Made by a program: the position numbers and the translations under genes
In this document: in pieces, positions 59,611 through 64,000 of the stretch
Layout: each line of letters begins with the position of its first letter
Numbering within the stretch: position 1 is the first letter of the stretch
The notes under the pieces: model-generated
Databases searched by the model: none
Seen by the model: the letters and a program-made list of their open reading frames with translations, nothing else
What the model was told of the DNA's origin: nothing
Assembly (NCBI GenBank): GCA_044238935.1
Contig: JBIICI010000005.1
Location: 42,342-106,341, forward strand
Source: JBIICI01 sp044238935
Lineage (GTDB): Bacteria > Pseudomonadota > Alphaproteobacteria > Micavibrionales > Micavibrionaceae
Reading direction: 5' to 3'
Length of the DNA stretch: 64,000 bases

Positions 59611-60879
59611 ATGTCTATCCAGAATATTTTCAATCGCAACCAAACTTCTCTGGTTTTTTCAGGGGTGCATGACGAAGACATTATTAAGCGGGCGGCACAG
59701 TTGGATAATCTGTATAGCCCCATCATCACAACCCAAAAGATTCCTTTTTGCACCCCTGATGGTCAAGAAAAAAATGTCCAGTCCTATTTGTATAAATCAC
59801 CAACCCAAGACAAAAAGCCGCCCCTTTGTATTATTTTAAACGGCATTTATTCCACCGCCCGTGCAAATGACCATACAGGATATGCCCTCAGCCAGTTTTA
59901 TAATATCGATGTTTTAGGGGTGGATTACCCCGGAAAAGGTTATGACAGTGATATTTTAAACACAAAAGAAGAATACACCCCCAGTATGTATTCCTGTATG
60001 CTACGGGATATTCTGTTTGAAAAAGAGCAGGAATATGATGACATTATCCTGATGGGCTATTCACATGGCACGCGTGTGATCTATGATTTATATGAAAATC
60101 ATGGAAATTCAGGCGTGGTTAAGGGTTTGATTCTCGTGGACATGGCACCTGATCGTCCTGAAGACGCCGCCGCCCGCAGATCAAAACGCAACCAACATAA
60201 TCCCCTTTATGGCAACTTAACCGAAGCTGTGCGCAAGCTCAAAAAATTCTATGAAGGACATGGGGAATCCTTACCTGAAGATTTTATCATCAACGTTATC
60301 AATCATAATTTTAAAATGGTTGATAATGGCAAGGATGCAGGGCTGCAATTCCATTATGATGAACGATCCATGTTTGGATATTGTGATGAAATTATCAGTA
60401 ATCCACGCATGAATTCGTGGTTGGGATTTGAAAAAATCGACGTTCCCATTTTATTTTTATTGGGTGCTGAAAGTAATACAGTGGATAATGATGTCTTAAC
60501 CTCCATGACAAAATTAAAATCAGGCTGCCTGTCTTTGGGGGATGTTTTACGGGAACGTAAATTGCCATATCAGATGCGCAATTTAACAACTAAGCGAGAG
60601 CCTGTTCCCATGTCTGTGCTCTCATTCGAGGCGACAGGGCATTATCCCGAACCCCACCGCAACAGCCATTATCACATCTTAAAATCCTTTGTTCATAACC
60701 CAACCTCTTTTTCACTAAAATCTGCTTTTACAGAAGTTCATGATCAGGGCATTTATCGCATGCCCTCTTCTAATCTAAAAAGTGCTACAGATAAAATGGC
60801 AACATTGCCAATGATTCGTAAAAAAGATTTAAAGCTGGATTTACCTGAATTCCTCAATTCTCATTCAATTTTAGGATAA
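59611..60879 (+). CDS. Alpha/beta hydrolase, large form
   Basis: 422 residues, a hydrolase of the alpha/beta fold with extra C-terminal length. The nucleophile elbow is GYSHGTR (Ser at ~150), preceded by the oxyanion strand LCIILNGIYSTAR and VLGVDYPGKGYDS. A likely acid is the Asp in PILFLLGAESNTVDND, and the base His in SFEATGHYPEPHRNSHYH. A predicted lid of ~80 residues (RKLKKFYEGHGESL...) lies between. No signal peptide. It starts a three-gene run with another hydrolase and a HAD phosphatase, which suggests a shared small-molecule pathway. Substrate unknown. Confidence 0.75.
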   Translation: MSIQNIFNRNQTSLVFSGVHDEDIIKRAAQLDNLYSPIITTQKIPFCTPDGQEKNVQSYLYKSPTQDKKPPLCIILNGIYSTARANDHTGYALSQFYNIDVLGVDYPGKGYDSDILNTKEEYTPSMYSCMLRDILFEKEQEYDDIILMGYSHGTRVIYDLYENHGNSGVVKGLILVDMAPDRPEDAAARRSKRNQHNPLYGNLTEAVRKLKKFYEGHGESLPEDFIINVINHNFKMVDNGKDAGLQFHYDERSMFGYCDEIISNPRMNSWLGFEKIDVPILFLLGAESNTVDNDVLTSMTKLKSGCLSLGDVLRERKLPYQMRNLTTKREPVPMSVLSFEATGHYPEPHRNSHYHILKSFVHNPTSFSLKSAFTEVHDQGIYRMPSSNLKSATDKMATLPMIRKKDLKLDLPEFLNSHSILG

Positions 60880-60888
60880 AGTCACAAA

Positions 60889-61587
60889 ATGAAAAGAACG
60901 CTCTACTTATTAAACGGAATGATGTCTGATCACCGTTTATGGCAACCACAAATACAGGCTATGGGTGATAAGTTTGATATTGACGCGCCTGTATTTCGGG
61001 ATTGTGATTCCTTATTCAAAATGGCGCAGCAGCTTTTGCAAAATGCCCCTGCGCAATTTGCCATTATTGGTACATCGATGGGGGGATATTTGGCACTGGA
61101 AATTATGCGCCAATCCCCTGATCGCATCACGCATTTAGGCTTATTTAACACAAATGGATATGCGGATAAATCTGAACGTAAAGAAGTGCGCCAAACCGAA
61201 ATTGATGCAGGTCAAGACGCCTTTATAAAACACAGGCAGAATCTGGACAATATGAATGTTTTCCTTAGTCCCACAGCGCATGAGAGGGATGATATTAAAT
61301 CCATTATGCGCGACCAAGCCCTTGATTTGGGGTATGACGTGATGGTCAATCAACAAAAATCTTGTATGACGCGCTTATCATCCATGGCATTGCTACCACA
61401 AATAACAATCCCCACGACCATTCTTGGCGGACGGCATGATATTGTTACGCCACCAGAAGGACAGATTGATTTAGCCCAAGGCATCAAAAATGCTCGCCTT
61501 GTCTTAATCCCCGATTGCGGTCATGTGGCAACGTTGGAAAAACCCGATCATGTGACCCATGAAATCCTCAATCTTTTAAATCAATAA
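60889..61587 (+). CDS. Alpha/beta hydrolase, small form
   Basis: 232 residues with a complete Ser-Asp-His set: nucleophile GTSMGGYLALEIM (Ser63), acid in LGGRHDIVTPPEG, and base in IPDCGHVATLEKPDHV. The overall pattern, including MMSDHRLWQPQ in place of the usual oxyanion-hole HG, resembles BioH or lactonase-like enzymes. It begins ten bases after the previous gene and twelve bases before the HAD gene. Confidence 0.85.
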   Translation: MKRTLYLLNGMMSDHRLWQPQIQAMGDKFDIDAPVFRDCDSLFKMAQQLLQNAPAQFAIIGTSMGGYLALEIMRQSPDRITHLGLFNTNGYADKSERKEVRQTEIDAGQDAFIKHRQNLDNMNVFLSPTAHERDDIKSIMRDQALDLGYDVMVNQQKSCMTRLSSMALLPQITIPTTILGGRHDIVTPPEGQIDLAQGIKNARLVLIPDCGHVATLEKPDHVTHEILNLLNQ

Positions 61588-61598
61588 GGATCACAATC

Positions 61599-62342
61599 AT
61601 GACGCAGCCACAAATTATTGTTCTAAAGGATTTTGATAACACAACATGCCTGACCAGCTTTGCAGATAAAATTGCATTGAAACAAACATTCGGTGCGATT
61701 ATTAAGTCCATTCCTGCGGCCTCAGATATCGATTTTGAAAATGACTTTCGCGGCAAAGATATTAAAAATATTTGTGATGCCCTAAATCAAAAATATAGGA
61801 CAGATTTAAAAGAGAGTGATTTAAGACAAGAATTCAGAAAAATCTTTTTTGAGAATTTGGATCAAGTCACCTTCACACGCGGCACAAAAGACGCCATCAA
61901 AAGATTCCAAGATCATGGTGTAACCCAAGCCATCGCCAGCAATTCGCCTCAGATCCGCATTCAAACGGTTTTTAACCATCTGCAATTAAGTTATACAGGT
62001 GGAATTTTCAGTGTGTTTGATTTTGAACCTGAACCAAAATTAAAACCCCTGCCTGATGTGTTTGTAAGGGCAGCCCAACAAAGCATGGAATCGAATGATC
62101 CTTGCGTTATCTATATGGTGGATGAAAGCGTTACAGGCATAAAATCCGCCGTTGCCGCAAAGCAGGCTCTTTTAAAAGATAATCCTACTCACGTTATTCA
62201 TGTCATTGGATACATAGGTGATCGTTTACAAACCAATCAAGATCCTCATCAAGCCGCAAAAGATTTGCAAGAATGTGGAGCAGAACAGATTTTTGATGAC
62301 ATGAATGTTTTTGCTGAATCTGTGATTAATTTTAATCTGTAA
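61599..62342 (+). CDS. HAD-superfamily hydrolase
   Basis: 247 residues of the HAD fold: motif I LKDFDNTTC (nucleophile Asp11 and acid Asp13), a helical cap (~20-90), motif II with Ser in IASNSPQI, motif III Lys in KPLPDVF and motif IV acidic residues in YMVDESVTGIKSAVAA. A phosphatase or phosphotransferase; the cap resembles the beta-phosphoglucomutase group. Third gene of the alpha/beta hydrolase run, convergent with murA seven bases away. Confidence 0.8.
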   Translation: MTQPQIIVLKDFDNTTCLTSFADKIALKQTFGAIIKSIPAASDIDFENDFRGKDIKNICDALNQKYRTDLKESDLRQEFRKIFFENLDQVTFTRGTKDAIKRFQDHGVTQAIASNSPQIRIQTVFNHLQLSYTGGIFSVFDFEPEPKLKPLPDVFVRAAQQSMESNDPCVIYMVDESVTGIKSAVAAKQALLKDNPTHVIHVIGYIGDRLQTNQDPHQAAKDLQECGAEQIFDDMNVFAESVINFNL

Positions 62343-62348
62343 AAAAAA

Positions 62349-63617
62349 TCAATGCAACCGCTCAATATCCGCGCCGCAAGATTTTAGCTTATCGACGATA
62401 TTTTCATAGCCGCGATCTAAGTGATAAATACGGTTGATAATCGTTTCCCCATTTGCAACCAATCCCGCCAGCACAAGGGCAACAGAGGCGCGCAAATCCG
62501 TTGCCATGACTTCTGCCCCTGATAAGTTCTTAACGCCGCGCACAATCGCCGATCCGCCATGGACGCGAATATCCGCACCCATACGGCATAATTCAGGCAC
62601 ATGCATGAAGCGGTTTTCAAAGATGGTTTCGCTGACCATCCCTGCCCCACCACATACACTGAGCATCGCCATCATTTGCGCCTGTAAATCGGTGGGAAAT
62701 CCGGGATAGGGCTCAGTCATAATATCCACACCGCGCAAGAGTTCAGGGTGATCGTTGGATACAATGATCACACCATCCCCCTGATCCTCAATCTTAATCC
62801 CTGCGGAACGCAACACGGGAACAAGGGAGGATAGAATATCCAACCGCGCATGATGCAGCTCTAATGCCCCCCCTGTCATACCCACGGCAATCATCCATGT
62901 ACCCATTTCAATACGATCCGCAATCACATTGTGCGTTGCACCATACAGAGTAGGAACGCCATCAATGATAATGGTATGCGTGCCTGCGCCGCTGATTTTT
63001 GCACCCATTTTAATTAAGCATTCGGCTAAATCTTCCACCTCAGGCTCACGCGCGCAGTTTTCAAGGATGGTTTGCCCCTGTGCCAAGGTCGCAGCCATCA
63101 TCAAATTTTCTGTGCCTGTATGGCTGATTTTTGGAAAGATATAATGCCCACCTTTTAGACCGCCTTCGGCTTTGGCTTTGATATAACCACCCTCAACTAC
63201 AATATCCGCCCCCATGGCCTTTAGCCCCTCAATGTGGAAATCCACAGGGCGCGTACCAATGGCGCATCCACCGGGTAGGGACACTTCCGCCACATGATGC
63301 CGCGCCAATAAAGGCCCCAACGTCAAAATACTAGCCCGCATTTGTGATACCAAATCATAGGGCGCAACGGCCTGTTTAATCTCCCGACTTTCCAGCACCA
63401 TTGTTTTGGGATCAGGGCATGTAATATCGGTGCCGATATAAGCTAACACAGCAGACAAAGTCTTAATATCCCCCAACCCCACAGGGATGTTTTTCAACGT
63501 CAAACGATCCGCCGTCAACAGGGATGCACACATCAACTTTAACGCCGCATTCTTTGCGCCACTAATCTCAATTTTGCCGTTTAAGCGATGACCGCCTGTA
63601 ATGCGAATACGATCCAT
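62349..63617 (-). CDS. murA: UDP-N-acetylglucosamine 1-carboxyvinyltransferase
   Basis: First committed step of peptidoglycan synthesis, and the fosfomycin target. 422 residues: the start DRIRITGGHRLNGKIEISGAKNAALKLM with the catalytic Lys, the catalytic Cys in LPGGCAIGTRPVDFH (near 116), HYIFPKISHTGTENLMMAATLA, and PGFPTDLQAQMMAMLSVCGG. The Cys makes fosfomycin sensitivity expected. It is 23 bases downstream of dcd. Confidence 0.97.
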   Translation of the reverse strand: MDRIRITGGHRLNGKIEISGAKNAALKLMCASLLTADRLTLKNIPVGLGDIKTLSAVLAYIGTDITCPDPKTMVLESREIKQAVAPYDLVSQMRASILTLGPLLARHHVAEVSLPGGCAIGTRPVDFHIEGLKAMGADIVVEGGYIKAKAEGGLKGGHYIFPKISHTGTENLMMAATLAQGQTILENCAREPEVEDLAECLIKMGAKISGAGTHTIIIDGVPTLYGATHNVIADRIEMGTWMIAVGMTGGALELHHARLDILSSLVPVLRSAGIKIEDQGDGVIIVSNDHPELLRGVDIMTEPYPGFPTDLQAQMMAMLSVCGGAGMVSETIFENRFMHVPELCRMGADIRVHGGSAIVRGVKNLSGAEVMATDLRASVALVLAGLVANGETIINRIYHLDRGYENIVDKLKSCGADIERLH

Positions 63618-63640
63618 GTGTTTTATCCTTTATTTTATGT

Positions 63641-64000
63641 TTATTTATTTTTATCAATCTCTTTATCAATCCGCGGCAATGTCACCCCTGTTTGTCCCAT
63701 ATACTTACCGCTGCGATCCGCATAGGTGACTTCGCAGGGGCTGCTGCCTTTTAGGAAGAGGAATTGGGCGATGCCTTCATTCGCATAGACGCGGGCGGGA
63801 AGTGGGGTGGTGTTGGAGATTTCTAAGGTTACATGCCCTTCCCATGAGGGCTCTAAAGGGGTGACATTCACAATCAAACCGCATCTGGCATAGGTGCTTT
63901 TGCCCAAGCAGATCACCAGTACGTCGCTGGGGATTTTGAAATATTCAACCGTACGCGCCAAGGCGAAGCTGTTGGGGGGAATCACACAGACATCAGTTTT
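63641..64000 (-). CDS. dcd: dCTP deaminase, N-terminus cut by window edge
   Basis: Deaminates dCTP to dUTP, supplying dUMP for ThyA. The frame is open to the window end, so the first ~65-70 residues of the expected ~185 are missing. What remains is unmistakable: IPPNSFALARTVEYFKIP, VICLGKSTYARCGLIVNVTPLEP with the Ser and Arg of the active site, EGHVTLEISNTTPLPARVYANEGIAQ and GKYMGQTGVTLPRI. A GTG at 63985 is not the real start. It precedes murA on the same strand. Confidence 0.96.
   Translation of the reverse strand, partial: KTDVCVIPPNSFALARTVEYFKIPSDVLVICLGKSTYARCGLIVNVTPLEPSWEGHVTLEISNTTPLPARVYANEGIAQFLFLKGSSPCEVTYADRSGKYMGQTGVTLPRIDKEIDKNK

Noticed and set aside
1..64000. tRNA, rRNA, CRISPR, insertion sequence or prophage
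   Set aside because: No cloverleaf-like intergenic, regular spacer array, transposase, integrase or phage structural gene was recognised by eye; tRNAscan or CRISPR tools were not available.

Overview
The window reads as a gene-dense chromosomal segment of an alphaproteobacterium of fairly low GC for the class. This rests on gene neighbourhoods and families: frr-uppS-cdsA behind pyrH, rplY-pth-ychF, carA divergent from yqeY-dnaG, dnaB near alr, an IalB-family protein, LpxI and a DUF465 protein. I cannot place it to order. No rRNA, tRNA, CRISPR array, insertion sequence or prophage was recognised. Several conserved clusters are present without a usual partner here: pyrH without rpsB-tsf, ilvN without ilvB, a purK homologue without purE, carA without carB, dnaG without rpoD.

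Layout. 1-5.1 kb (minus): a truncated secreted protein, ilvN, cdsA, uppS, frr, pyrH and a PRC-barrel exported protein. 5.4-14.0 kb: an rRNA uridine methyltransferase, small unknowns, an isochorismatase-like protein, lpxI, ilvD, two bPH2 membrane proteins, pfkA and a DUF465 protein. 14.0-21.6 kb: a degenerate PurK homologue, a YjbH-like outer-membrane protein, ychF, pth, rplY, a CobB sirtuin, a GST and rpsT. 22.0-29.8 kb: a large autotransporter, then a tightly coupled unit (DUF4173 membrane protein, OmpR-type regulator, CreC-like kinase) that runs 50 bases into the opposing mutM. 30.5-36.3 kb (plus): thyA, folA, LD-carboxypeptidase, IalB, M17 aminopeptidase, NlpC/P60 and a GT25 glycosyltransferase, which looks like nucleotide metabolism plus wall-peptide turnover. 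36.3-39.0 kb: a candidate structured RNA, an unknown membrane protein, panD and yqgE. 39.0-45.7 kb is the most accessory-like stretch: an AT-richer pair of unknowns, a frameshifted second alr 3' end, intact alr, a cupin, a GNAT and an ABC-2 transporter between alr and dnaB. 45.7-54.1 kb: dnaB, ahpC-ahpD, rhodanese, ABC exporter, carA, yqeY-dnaG. 54.2-64.0 kb: a hidden 51-residue ORF, a SIMPL protein, a COQ10/RatA-like protein, a dimeric-type glycyl-tRNA synthetase, recG, an operon of two alpha/beta hydrolases and a HAD phosphatase, murA and a truncated dcd.

The observations most worth a second look are: (i) the displaced, frameshifted alr 3' end flanking an unknown gene; (ii) a possible ~140-nt transcript at 36.4-36.55 kb with a -10-like box, a long hairpin and a strong terminator; (iii) the PurK homologue that has lost family signatures and lacks purE; (iv) the composite palindromic repeat shared between 19.05 and 57.31 kb; (v) the repeat-built autotransporter with a perfect palindrome at its start codon. 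All family assignments are from reading the protein sequences; no search was run.
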